The notes beneath the pieces were generated by a model. The model saw nothing but the letters and a program-made list of their open reading frames with translations. It made no database searches and was not told where the DNA came from. Below, in pieces: positions 7,995 to 18,529 of a stretch of 64,000 bases of DNA. The position numbers and the translations under genes are program-made. The DNA is from Dichotomocladium elegans (lineage: Eukaryota > Mucoromycota > Mucoromycetes > Mucorales > Lichtheimiaceae): NCBI GenBank assembly GCA_025716815.1, contig JAIXMN010000044.1, forward strand, positions 1 through 64,000, given 5' to 3'. Within the stretch, counting starts at the first letter, position 1. Each line of letters begins with the position of its first letter.

Positions 7995-10516
7995 GTGGTC
8001 GATCGCGAAGGCCCACTGATCGATTTGTCCGACGAACTAGATCAAGATTCATTGGACTTACACAAAACCATAGAGGAGGATAAACAGTATCTTGATTCAT
8101 TGCTCTCAATTAAACAAACCGATTTGCCCCTGTATTCGATGTTATGCAATGGTCGTGCTGTTGATGTGTTGATCGATTCTGGTGCTACTGGCTCGTACGT
8201 CGCTCCGCGAGTAGCAAATGGACTGCCTGTCCGTGCTGTACCTGGTCGCGATGTCGAAACTGCTGGTGGCCACGTCATGTCGACCGATAAGCAAGCGACG
8301 CTCTCCCTGGATGCGCAAGGCTTTCGCCATCAGACCACGGCGTACGTCCTCGACACCAAGTTCGACGTAATCCTCGGGCGTGATTGGCTCAAGACCATCC
8401 AGCCGATGCCCGACTGGGAACTAGATACCTGGCGCATTCACAAGGGGCGGCACGAATACGTCCTACATCCGAAGCACAAGCGCAATATTCCTGACCTTGC
8501 TTACCTCATATCTCATCGTCAGGTCCAACGTCTCGAGCGTGGAAAAGGAATTGACGATGTGTTTCTGTGCTTTGTCCGGTCGGATAACACAACGGCTAGG
8601 ACCACGGGAGAAAGCAAGTTCGCGATGCTGGTGTCCGAGTTCAACGACGTGTTTCAAGACCAGTTACTGGGACTACCACCAGATCGCAATGTGGAGCATG
8701 TCATTGACACTGGTGACTCACCGCCAATCTCTCGACCTCCGTACAAGATGAGTCCTTTGGAACTGGACGAGCTGCGGCGTCAATTAAAGGAACTATTGGA
8801 TCTGCGTCTGATTCGACCAAGTGCGTCGCCATGGGGTGCACCAGTGCTGTTTGTGCGCAAGAAGGATGGAAGCATGCGTTTATGCATCGACTATCGCGCA
8901 GTAAATCGAGTCACGCGCCGTAACTCACACCCTTTGCCAAGAATCGACGAGTGCCTCGAGCGACTTGGGGGAGCCCGCTACTTTTCAAGTATCGACCTCA
9001 AGAGTGGGTATCACCAGGTAAAAATCAAGGATGCCGATGTACCCAAGACGGCTTTTAATACACGTTATGGTCAATATGAATTTTTGGTGTTGCCCTTTGG
9101 TCTGACTAACGCGCCGCCTACGTTCCAAAAACTGATGAACTCGGTTCTTGGAGATTGTCTGGATGAGTTCGCTCTTGTGTATTTGGACGATATCCTGATA
9201 TACAGCAAGACCGAAGAAGAGCATTACCGTCATGTTCATCAGATATTGGAACGGCTTCGCCAAGCAAAGCTGATAGCCAACTTAAAGAAATGCGAATTCA
9301 ACAAGACCGAGCTGGAGTTTGTTGGCTATCAGGTGTCGGCGCGTGGTATCCGTCCGTCGCAGAAAAAAGTGCAAGCAATCAAGGACTGGCCAGTCCCCAC
9401 GAATGTACAGGAAGTTCGTCAGTTTGTTGGTCTCGGTTCGCACTATCGACGCTTCATTCGCGATTTCGCTGCCATTGCGTCGCCTCTGACAGACTTGACA
9501 AAGGGTAGAGGAGCAAAGAAAAGGTCAATCAAATGGACTCCGGACTGCCAGCACGCGTTTGAGGAAATCAAGACCCACATGAGTGACGCACCCATTTTGT
9601 TACCACCAAACCCAGCGGCCCCATATGTGATTGAGACGGATGCTCCTGACTTTGGTGTGGGAGCTGTGTTACTACAACGCAGACCCAATGGTGCAATGCA
9701 CCCGTTAGCCTTTGAGTCTAAGAAGCTTTCTGCTGCCGAGCGGAACTATCCTGTCCAAGAAAGGGAGTTGCTGGCCATCCTTCATGCCCTGCGGATCTGG
9801 CATTGCTTCGTCGAAGGCCGACGTTACACAGTGTTCACCGATCACCATCTGCTGAAGTATTTCCAGACCAAACCAAGCCAACGCCTCGCCTGACCAGATG
9901 GATCGCCGAGCTGGAACTGTACGACCTGGATATCCAATACAAACCCGGTAAGGACAACCACATACCAAACCTGCTGTCCAGACGGGATGGCCCTGAGTGC
10001 ATCACCAAGGAAACAAGTTTGGAACCGAAGTTCCTCTACACAGTCAAGGCAGTGCAAGAATCCGACTGGCCAAAGTTTTATGCTGTAACAGTGCAGGCAC
10101 TGTTTTGCGAGTACTTACAAAAAGCGTCTGATATACAGCGTGGAGGAAGCGCGAATGCACAAGAAGAACGATGATTATAATAATACAACGTGGGGATGCC
10201 CGACGTCACAGGGCATCCTTGTTTATATAGTAAACAGTAGCGGGGTAATTACAGTGGTATACATATAGGATCGTCGTACAGAGAAAGTGAGTGTGGTACA
10301 TAATGTCGTCGCTGGAGATGCAGTCTTGATCGTGATCGTTATCCTTGTAGTATCTTGGTCGTCAGTCAAGAGTGACCCGTCACTGTAGCTACTGCTACAT
10401 ATGCCCTCGCCGACGACAAGTGGCCACCCATGTACAAGGATCTGCTCAAAAAACATAAGGACAAGTTTGCAGTGCGCAATGATCAGGTCTATCGTAAACT
10501 TCGGATCGGTGACGAT
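7995..10516 (+). pseudogene. pol: Gypsy-2 pol, broken by a frameshift, a solo LTR and 3' loss
   Basis: Frame open from the slippery site through protease (IDSGATGSYV), RT (LVYLDDILIY) and RNase H to 9893, where an indel just after the LKYF motif ends it. The remainder, SRRDGPE and DWPKFY regions, continues in another frame to 10083. A solo LTR then interrupts it, and the text resumes at 10400 (MYKDLLKKHKDKF) until about 10516. The integrase catalytic core is absent. RNase H also reads TDAPD where Gypsy-1 has TDASD. It cannot make a working Pol. Confidence 0.9.
10084..10399 (+). repeat. Solo LTR, 316 bp, inserted in Gypsy-2 pol
   Basis: Starts TGTAACAGT and ends ACTGCTACA, and is flanked by the 5-bp duplication TATGC (10079-10083 and 10400-10404). 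Removing it joins the Gypsy-2 reading frame in register. No internal region of its family is in the window, and the LTR differs from the other LTRs here. Confidence 0.88.
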
Positions 10517-10519
10517 ATT

Positions 10520-10654
10520 GGAGGTGGTCTATAACCTGTTAGATGAAAAGCATAAGCAAAAAGTATCTCATGCTACAGCAGGCTGTGCGGCGCCAACAAG
10601 GCGTGAGATACTTTTTGCTTATGCTTTTCATCTAACAGGTTATAGACCACCTCC
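10520..10654. repeat. Foldback hairpin, 54-bp arms and 27-nt loop
   Basis: Arms 10520-10573 and 10601-10654 are reverse complements with a single mismatch. The outer ends read GGAGGTGGTC / GACCACCTCC. It marks the point where Gypsy-2 stops and a MITE arm begins. It may be the fused ends of a deleted transposon or a small foldback element. No coding content. Confidence 0.85.
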
Positions 10655-10757
10655 ATACTAAAATTTGTATTCGAATTTGAAGCAAAAAAAAACGAAAAAC
10701 CTAGACGGTCTATACAAACAACTAAAATTTGTGGCAGAGTTCTTCTTGAAAATCCTG
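10655..10757 (+). repeat. One terminal arm of the 20850 MITE family
   Basis: About 103 bp nearly identical to the inverted-repeat arm of the MITE at 20850-21214, ending ...ATCCTG followed by TA. The left arm and core are missing; instead the hairpin abuts it. Confidence 0.8.
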
Positions 10758-11075
10758 TACCATCTATGGCTCTACGCTGTTCTCTGAGAGTCGATACTTG
10801 AAATTACTTGGCAGCTATCTTGATCTGCTTGCGAAATGCCCAACATACAAGGTGAGCTTCAAGAGCCAATGGCGGCAACTCGTGGATCGTCTCACTCAAG
10901 TTCTAGTAGTGTATATTCCTAGCAAACAGACCTTTGCCTGCTGCCATTGGTGGAATTCCTTGACTGGCCGCAAGCAAGGGATTATCAAGCACAAGGGATT
11001 ACTAAAGATCAAGTAGAAACCTTCCTTGCCAACTTTTCTTTCAACGACTGACCCATACATTACCTTGAGGTCCAT
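10758..11075. other. Unassigned spacer before the 11076 ORF
   Basis: About 320 bp between the MITE arm and the 11076 ORF. Short open frames exist (for example 10798-11016), but nothing recognisable. It may be the 5' part of the same unidentified element. Confidence 0.3.
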
Positions 11076-11645
11076 ATGGAAGACAAGTCATCATATGTTG
11101 TGACCAAGCATAATATCTTTGTTCGTGAGGAAGGATCAACTGCCATTACCTTGGTACCTGGTGTTGGCAGTTCCTTATATCCTTTCCGTCGTGGACTGAA
11201 ACATGGTGCCCTTGCCTTTGCTGACGTTGGTTTGGTTAGCCACAAGAACATCACGTCGGAGTGGCCTGAGTCTCGATTGGCCTGTGGTGATCGAAGAACA
11301 GTACTGGCCAAGCTTGTTGACTGGCAAGAGAAGAGCACCGATGATCAACAGGATGCCAGCACCTTGCGCAAGTTAGACCATGTGGTCATGCGGCATTATG
11401 CTCCAGACCACAAGGTTTTAGAAGAGAAAGAGGTTATTGTTGTTACAGAGTTTGGCTACAGTATGTTTCGCAATAAGTACTATCTCTGCTTGACCTTGGA
11501 GGATGGCCGCCGTGTGTGCTGTGGGAATGGATTGGAGACAATTGCTAGTTCCATGTTAAGCAATGGTCAACACTTCCATGTACAGATCCTGCGCCATAAG
11601 ATCGTCAAAGGTACCCATGACCTTGAGTGCAAGCTTGTGCAGTAG
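11076..11645 (+). CDS. Unidentified 189-residue protein in transposon-rich DNA
   Basis: ATG-initiated uninterrupted frame. I do not recognise the family. The protein is mixed alpha/beta in look, with no signal peptide, membrane segment or zinc cluster. Notable stretches are VVTKHNIFVREEGST near the start and FRNKYYLCLTLEDGRRVCC late in the protein. It has codon-like composition and no strong competing frame, although an antisense ORF covers 11060-11338. It lies between a MITE arm and a 72-bp inverted repeat, so it may be a transposon-encoded accessory protein or a fragment of a larger ORF. No function is assigned. Confidence 0.45.
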   Translation: MEDKSSYVVTKHNIFVREEGSTAITLVPGVGSSLYPFRRGLKHGALAFADVGLVSHKNITSEWPESRLACGDRRTVLAKLVDWQEKSTDDQQDASTLRKLDHVVMRHYAPDHKVLEEKEVIVVTEFGYSMFRNKYYLCLTLEDGRRVCCGNGLETIASSMLSNGQHFHVQILRHKIVKGTHDLECKLVQ

Positions 11646-11930
11646 GTAATTTACCTTGTTTAAAAGCTTTCCTTTGATATTTTTAAAAATCCAGTTAAAA
11701 AATCGTAGAATTCCCTTCTCAACAGCTAGATTATTATCACTTCTTAACTCACTGTCTACTGTAACGCTTCACACCAAGGGTGTTGAAACGATTCTGCAAA
11801 CTGCCAAAGATATCCGTTTTCAACACCCTCTTATTAACATGAGTTAAAAGTTCCAAAATTCTCACCCAAAAGTTTTTGGGGGTCAGGTTTATTTGGGTTG
11901 GTGGTTTCCATCAATGGTATCTACAGTACT

Positions 11931-12216
11931 AGGAGGTCATCGAATGCTCGCTTACATTGTTCGCATTGGTCTAGATAAAGGCTCTACACCAGGGTATGTA
12001 CAATGGTAAAGGCACAGTGTAACTACAGGTTATGCGTGTCCAGAATGTTGACCATTGTCCAGAAAAATGGTAACCATGATTTTTAAAAACAGGATGATAC
12101 TTACTGGATAAAACTCTAGAAAGAAATCCAACGATATACCCGACTGTACATACCCTGGTGTAGAGCCTTTATCTAGACCAATGCGAGCAATGTAAGCAAG
12201 CATTGGATGACCTCCT
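11931..12216. repeat. Inverted repeat, 72-bp arms with 142-nt spacer
   Basis: 11931-12002 and 12145-12216 are reverse complements with about three mismatches. Each arm, read outward, encodes a similar short peptide (LAYI.RIGLDKGSTPGY), so the arms may be copies of a coding segment rather than a transposon end. They end about 55 bp before the LINE at 12272. Confidence 0.8.
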
Positions 12217-12420
12217 TGGTTGAGACCTTCAGAAGAGAGGCCTGTAACAGGGATAGCCATATGAAGGCCAGCTGCTGTGTATCCCATCCTCTTCCCGATA
12301 CTCCACACTTTTTGTGTGGTTTATACGTTTTTTATTACAATCTCGTTTCTGCGTCGTCCCACTTCAGCAAAACCAGTCTTCAAAGCTGCCCCACCCCCGC
12401 ATCCCTCTCGACGCGCGAAT

Positions 12421-13890
12421 ATGCCACCTACACCCTCCTGTGGCATTTCACAGCTTACTGAGGAAGCTAAAGCAGCCCTCATGGACAACTTCAAAATGCA
12501 CCGCGATGAACTCGCGTGCCACGCCTGTGGTAGCATTGGCCGCCTCCGTCAATGCAGTTTCTCTAACGATAAGACTCGCCGCCTGTTATTTGCCTGTTCT
12601 TCCTGCTCTGCTCGCCCTAACCATGATATCATCCTCAAAGCCATACAGCTGCACCTGAAAGGTGCCAACCTCGGCCCAAGCACCCCAACCACGCAGGATA
12701 CTCCGACCAACAGCCAATCACAAGCTAACACAGAGGAGCACATGGCAGCAGAGACAGTAGCACCAAATGCACCACTCTCCCAGCCTAATTGGGCTGATAT
12801 AATGGACGAAGAGAACGATACCAATGTCTTCACGCCCAACACCCAAGTCACCCCGCTTGTCTTTGAGCACTACGAAGCCCTTCTGGACCACATGCAGGTC
12901 ATCGTTCGAACACTTAACGAACTCCAAGCCAAAGTTGAACGTCATGACCATCTAGTCATGGGGTTGAAAGACCTCTCCGCCCGACTTCTCGAGGTTACAC
13001 GGGATCTCACTGCTGCCAATGCTCGGGTAGCCGACCTTGAGCGGGATAATGCTGCCCTACGAGCATCGATCGCCACCTCACTGCCAGCCTCCTCCACGAA
13101 TGGAATCTATGCATCGATCCACGCACCTAAAATACAGGAGACACCCCAATGCGCCACAACCACGCTGACCACCAGCCAGCCCTCCACCATCCCAAATGTC
13201 TGGAAGAACGCTAACCGCACAAAGATGCTCCGAATCTCCCACCCCGCTCCCTCCCCTGCAGTACTCCAGCGCCGCACCGAAGCTGCCAGCCACGCTTTCC
13301 AACTTCCTTCTGCAACGCATGGCTTCCAACTTGTTCATCTCCCATCTCGAGCTCGAATGCGTAAAAGCCAACTCCGCGCCAATCTCCGTCGCCTGGGTGT
13401 TGATAACGGCCGCATCCTTGTCATACATTATCCTGATCGCCAAGTCGTCAGCCTTCTCACTCATAACGATTATGTGCCTGAATTACTAACATGTTTTGAA
13501 AAAGCTAGAATTGCGCCACTCACCAACTTCGACCCTTGCGACCCCGATCGTCTCTGTAACCCTGCATACGCCTCCCTCTCCCCTGAGGACCGCGCTGAGA
13601 AAGCCCGCCATCATCATCACGAACAGATGCTCTGCGCCATCGATACCATCCGTGACCCAGTCCATCTCTCTGTGGCACGGGATTTCCTACGACAGGGCCT
13701 CATCACCGAAGCTGAACTCCAGGCGGCCATTGCTGGTAAGAAACTCGCCACGCCTCTCCCACCACGCCAAACCAACCCCGACGACGGCGCCAACTTTCGA
13801 CCTCTTGAAGAGGCTGACACGGAGATGGAAGGTGTCGACGACGACACAACCTCAGCCCGGCTCGCCTCCCCCACTCCCAACCGATTATGA
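12421..13890 (+). CDS. LINE copy 1 ORF1 (RNA-binding gag-like protein)
   Basis: 489 codons from the ATG at 12421, which is also kept in copy 2. The frame is open further up, but only through sequence that reads like 5' UTR. Features: a C-x2-C ... C-x2-C cluster near residues 38-65; a WADIMDEE block; a long predicted coiled coil around residues 155-215; a central basic region (residues about 295-360, SRARMRKSQLRANLRR and GRILVIHYPDR) that looks like an RRM-type fold; and an acidic C-terminus. Such proteins coat LINE RNA (family knowledge). The ORF2 start lies at its end. Confidence 0.8.
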   Translation: MPPTPSCGISQLTEEAKAALMDNFKMHRDELACHACGSIGRLRQCSFSNDKTRRLLFACSSCSARPNHDIILKAIQLHLKGANLGPSTPTTQDTPTNSQSQANTEEHMAAETVAPNAPLSQPNWADIMDEENDTNVFTPNTQVTPLVFEHYEALLDHMQVIVRTLNELQAKVERHDHLVMGLKDLSARLLEVTRDLTAANARVADLERDNAALRASIATSLPASSTNGIYASIHAPKIQETPQCATTTLTTSQPSTIPNVWKNANRTKMLRISHPAPSPAVLQRRTEAASHAFQLPSATHGFQLVHLPSRARMRKSQLRANLRRLGVDNGRILVIHYPDRQVVSLLTHNDYVPELLTCFEKARIAPLTNFDPCDPDRLCNPAYASLSPEDRAEKARHHHHEQMLCAIDTIRDPVHLSVARDFLRQGLITEAELQAAIAGKKLATPLPPRQTNPDDGANFRPLEEADTEMEGVDDDTTSARLASPTPNRL

Positions 13891-16800
13891 GAGACACCAC
13901 AAATGTGAATGTCTCACTCTGGAATGCCTCTGGACTTCCTCGCCACACAATCGATTCAATCCTCGCTCACACGACCTCCTCCTCTTCCTTTTTATCACCG
14001 AAACCTGGCTCTTGCCCCCCCTCCGCTTCCCTACCTCCTGGAAACAATACCACACCTATACAGTCCCTGTATCTGGCCACCATGGTCGGGGAAAGATGGG
14101 CATTTCTCTTCTTATTAATCCCTCCTGTCTGTTCAATGTCACCCACCTACCCAAGCTCGCGCCCTCAAATCCAGAATACACCCTTTCCTGCATTGTTGGC
14201 GACATCCTAATCCATTGTGTCTACCTCCCGCCCTCCCTCCCAGACCAAACTGCCATTAATATCTTGGACTCACTCCCATCTGAACTGCCTGGCACCTCCA
14301 ACACTATCTTTTGCAGTGACTTCAACGCGCGACTAGGCCAACTCATTGGTGACCACACGATAACGCCCCGAGGATATCGCCTCCAAACCTGGCTACAAAC
14401 GCATGGTCTTTCCTTACTAAATGCCGAGCTAGCATTCGGCCTACCAACCTTTATCCGACATAATGGCTCCAGCATTATTGACCTTTTCATTAGCACTAAC
14501 CCATTGACAAACGCCGACATGTTTATTCGCGATGACCTCTCTTTAGATTCCGAGCATAAAATCGTTAATCTCGAACTACACCTCGAACAAACGCCGACGA
14601 ATTCCAATCATCCACCTACCACCCCCCGCTGGCGCCTCAAACGTTTAGAGGACCCTGATATCCGAGATACATACTCTAACACTTTTCGCAGCGCACTAAT
14701 GACCCTCACGACCAAGATTGAACGCCACCTTAAACCTGTGACACCACCCACCACCCTCCCACCGATTGACGACCTCGTTGAGACTCTCAACAAGACCATC
14801 TACCAATCCCTCGACACCACCGTTGGCCGCCGCGCCCCTCCTGTGCGCAACATGGCTAAGTGGTTCCTGACCCCCGCCATAGCATCTGCCATTGACCACC
14901 GCGAATACTGCTACTGCAAATGGCGTAGGGCTAGCGGTACCAACAAGCTAACATGGTGGATCAAACACCAAGAAGCCCGAGCACACGTCCGCCGCGCACT
15001 TAGCCTTCGACGAGCCGAAACCTAGAGAGAATTCTGCTCTCGCCTGAACGAGGGCGAATTCAACAGAGCAACTGCAACCATGAAGCGTATCCGTAGAAGT
15101 CGCACCCTCCACCCCACCTTTACTGACCTGGACGGCCCAATCACTGCCGCCAACAAGATGGCAGATCACCTCGCCACAACCTTTAGTGGGCATCTCATTC
15201 CAGAACACACTACCACACCGCCTTCCTCACCACATCAGCCCGCTACACCACCTACGGACTCCCCCTTCACACCTGCTTTGATATCCTCTGCATTAGAGTC
15301 TCTGCCGAAAGGGAAAGCACCTGGAGTCGATCAGATCCGCAGTGAAATGATCCAACCCATTGTCGCGCCACTAACCCCCATCCTCCTATATATCTTCAAC
15401 CTCTGCTGGCGTTGGTCATACACCCCGGACATCTGGCGCCGAGCTCAGGTTGTGCCCATACACAAGAAAGGCAATACTCAAGACCCGGCCAACTTTCGGC
15501 CAATCGGTCTAACTTCCGTCTTCCGCAAAACCCTCGAACACTGTCTTAAAGACATCGTTCTTACCACTGGGCCGCCGCTTGACATTGCACAAGGTGGGTT
15601 CCACGCAAATAGGAGTGCCCTTGATCAAGCCCGTATCCTCCATGAAATCAGCTCCCTCCACAAACGAATTCACCATCAACCGCCGACCCTCGCATTCCTC
15701 GACATCAAATCAGCCTATGACACAGTCGACCACAACTATATCTGGCAAACTCTCTCCCCTTATCTCTCGCACCACCTCCTCGAACTACTGAAAAAGCCTT
15801 TTTGACCATGTCACCATAGAAGTCTTGCTGTCTAACGTCTCCTCGCGTCGATTCTCCCCTGCTACCGGAGTCCTTCAAGGTTCTGTGTTATCTCCCATTC
15901 TATACTCTTTTTATATAAACTCCCTCCCCTCATTTCTCCGCAAAGCTGAAGACGAGATGGATCCAGATTTCCAAGCTCCTCCTGGGGTATATGCCGAAGA
16001 CACGAGAATCAACTGCCTCTTGTATGCAGACGATGTCGCCATCATTGGTACCCCTACCACAATGCCCATCCTCCTCAATGCCTGCGAACAACATAGCAGA
16101 GATAAGGGCTATCGATGGAATCCCTCAAAATGCGTCATCTTGGTTCCACCAGAGGCTCCAGCAGGTACATCTTCATACTCCCTATATGGTCAACCACTGC
16201 CCGAACGTCCTGTGTTCCCCTACCTCGGCGTACCATTCGATTCCTCCGGCACAATCAATGCTGACCAACTCATCACCCGTAACGCCCAAGCAGCAATTAG
16301 CAGTATGCGTGTATTCCATAGCATCGGCCTTCGCCCAGGCGGACTCAGTCGCCTCCTCGCCACGCGTTTGTACCGTCAATTCATACGCCCTAAAATGGAA
16401 TATGGACTCGCCATCGTCCACCTCAACAAGAAACAACACCAGGCTCTTGAGACCGCGCAGTCCACATGCTTGCAAATGATCTATGGAGCACACAAAGCAT
16501 CCTCTACGCAAGTTATGGCCCATCTAGCCAACATCCCCCCCATGATCAATCGGGTCGCCATCCTCCAGGCAAAATTCCTGCTTCGTGCACACAACCTCCC
16601 AGAGGACACCCTTCTTGCAAGCCTTATCCCACAAATTCGGCATGCAAGAAGTGGCTCTTGGCGTAACCTCCAATCAAAGAACCTGATCTGGATGAGTCTT
16701 CTGCACCCTCGCGATACAACCAGTCTAGGAGAACTTAAAGCAGCCATACGAATGTATCTGGCCAACCACCTAACTGCCACACGTAACCACCGCAAAAGCA

Positions 16801-17288
16801 AACTCCTCAGCCAGTGCCGCCCACATTTAGGTGTAGATCCGGTCATGTGGCTGCCAATGACCCAGTTCGAGTGTAGCAGATGCATCCGATGGCGAATAGG
16901 CTGGCTGCCTGGTGGGAAACCCCGTAATTGTCCTCGCTGTGGAATCACCTCTGGAACCACACGCCCACACCTCATCCAATGCCTCCGCCTACATACCAGA
17001 CTCCATGTGAACCTGCAGATCGCAGACCCCATCTCGTACGTGCTCAACATGCTACCCAAATCACCGCCAAGACACCTAGCCCGCATTAGATATTGGACGC
17101 ATACCTGGCCCATCCTATGCGATATCCTGGACGAGCTCGAAAGCATCCAGCACCCAGAGTATAAACGCCATTCCAAATATAACCAAGGCACGCCTGGCCA
17201 AGACCTCATTACATGGCTTCAACCATCTCTGCCTTTCTCGCCTCCTCAGCTCCCTCCATCTTCCTTCATCACGTCAGCTAGTATCTAG
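13887..17288 (+). pseudogene. LINE copy 1 ORF2 (endonuclease and reverse transcriptase), broken
   Basis: Begins MRDTTNVNVSLWNASGL at 13887, overlapping the end of ORF1. One frameshift near 13970 lies before the endonuclease motif FITETWLLPP. The APE endonuclease shows SDFNARLG and SIIDLF, and a DSEHKIV stretch. A TAG at 15023-15025 and an extra base in the A-run near 15793 follow. The reverse transcriptase shows KGKAPGVDQI, FRPIGLTSVF, LDIKSAYDTVDH and LYADDVAIIG near 16020. The C-terminus has a CSRC...CPRC...H...C zinc cluster near 16870-17000. With two frameshifts and one stop it is non-autonomous today. Confidence 0.9.
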
Positions 17289-17522
17289 AAACCGCCACCC
17301 CTCCTCATTTCTACTTTTAGCTTCGTTCTGCCTTTTCTTCTATCTGTTCTCTTCCCTATACCTATCTCCCCATTATCTTACGCTATCTGTTGCCACTTTC
17401 ATTTTTTCCCTACAATCCCCTAGGGTTTTTTTAGCCACCCATCATTCAGAATCGCGCGAGAGCGGAAGAGCTGCAAGCAGCAAGCGCTCATATATCGCAA
17501 TATCAAATAAAACCAACTTTAT

Positions 17523-18529
17523 CTGCTGTGTATCCCCCCCTCTTCCCGATACTCCACACTTTTTGTGTGGTTTATACGTTTTTTATTACAATCTCGTTTC
17601 TGCGTCGTCCCACTTCAGCAAAACCAGTCTTCAAAGCCGCCCCACCCCTGCATCCCTCTCGACGCGCAAATATGCCACCTACACCCTCCCGTGGCATTTC
17701 ACAGCTTACTGAGGAAGCTAAAGCAGCCCTCATGGACAACTTCAAAATGCACCGCGATGAACTCGCGTGCCACGCCTGTGGGAGCATCGGCCGCCTCCGT
17801 CGATGCAGTTTCTCTAACGATAAGACTCGCCGCCCGTTATTTGCCTGTTCTTCCTGCTCTGCTCGCCCTAACCATGATATCATCCTCAAAGCCATACAGC
17901 TGCACCTGAAAGGTGCCAACCTCGGCCCAAGCACCCCAACCACGCAGGATACTCCGACCAACAGCCAATCACAAGCTAACACAGAGGAGCACATGGCAGC
18001 AGAGACAGTAGCACCAAATGCACCACTCTCCCAGCCTAATTGGGCTGATATAATGGACGAAGAGAACGATACCAATGTCTTCACGCCCAACACCCAAGTC
18101 ACCCCACTTGTCTTTGAGCACTACGAAGCCCTTCCGGACCACATGCAGGTCATCGTTCGAACACTTAACGAGCTCCAAGCCAAAGTTGAACGTCATGACC
18201 ATCTAGTCATGGGGTTGAAAGACCTCTCCGCCCGACTTCTCGAGGTTACACGGGATCTCACTGCTGCCAATGCTCGGGTAGCCGACCTTGAGCGGGATAA
18301 TGCTGCCCTACGAGCATCGATCGCCACCTCACTGCCAGCCTCCTCCACGAATGGAATTTATGCATCGATCCATGCGCCTAAAATACAGGAGCCACCCCAA
18401 TGCGCCACAACCACGCCGACCACCAGCCAGCCCTCCACCATCCCAAATGTCTGGAGGAATGCTAACCACACAAAGATGCTCCGAATCTCCCGCCCTGCTC
18501 CCTCCCCTGCAGTACTCTAGTGCTGCACC
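17523..18529 (+). mobile_element. LINE copy 2, 5' part, in tandem behind copy 1
   Basis: Same 5' UTR and ORF1 as copy 1 at high identity (ATG at 17672), ending where a hAT element begins at 18530. A stop near 18518 (TAG, where copy 1 has CAG) cuts ORF1. The continuation lies at 20643-20849. It touches the 3' end of copy 1 with no spacer. Confidence 0.88.

Larger units (their letters stand above)
6536..10516 (+). mobile_element. Broken Ty3/Gypsy retrotransposon (Gypsy-2), 3' part missing
   Basis: Related to Gypsy-1 in gag, pol and primer-binding site, but with a different 294-bp LTR. Only the 5' LTR, gag and pol as far as the integrase N-terminal region remain. Damage includes a frameshift in gag, a frameshift near 9870 in RNase H, a solo LTR inserted at 10084-10399, and loss of everything after about 10516, where a hairpin repeat begins. 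No 3' LTR is found. This is an older insertion than Gypsy-1, which landed at its left end. Confidence 0.9.
12272..17522 (+). mobile_element. LINE (non-LTR retrotransposon), copy 1, near full length
   Basis: About 5.25 kb. ORF1 is intact, while ORF2 carries an APE-type endonuclease, reverse transcriptase and C-terminal zinc cluster with three lesions. The left end is set by the start of identity with LINE copy 2 (12272 and 17523), and the right end by contact with copy 2. The 3' UTR ends in an AAATAAAA-containing tract without long poly(A). The element has about 150 bp of 5' UTR before ORF1. Confidence 0.9.
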
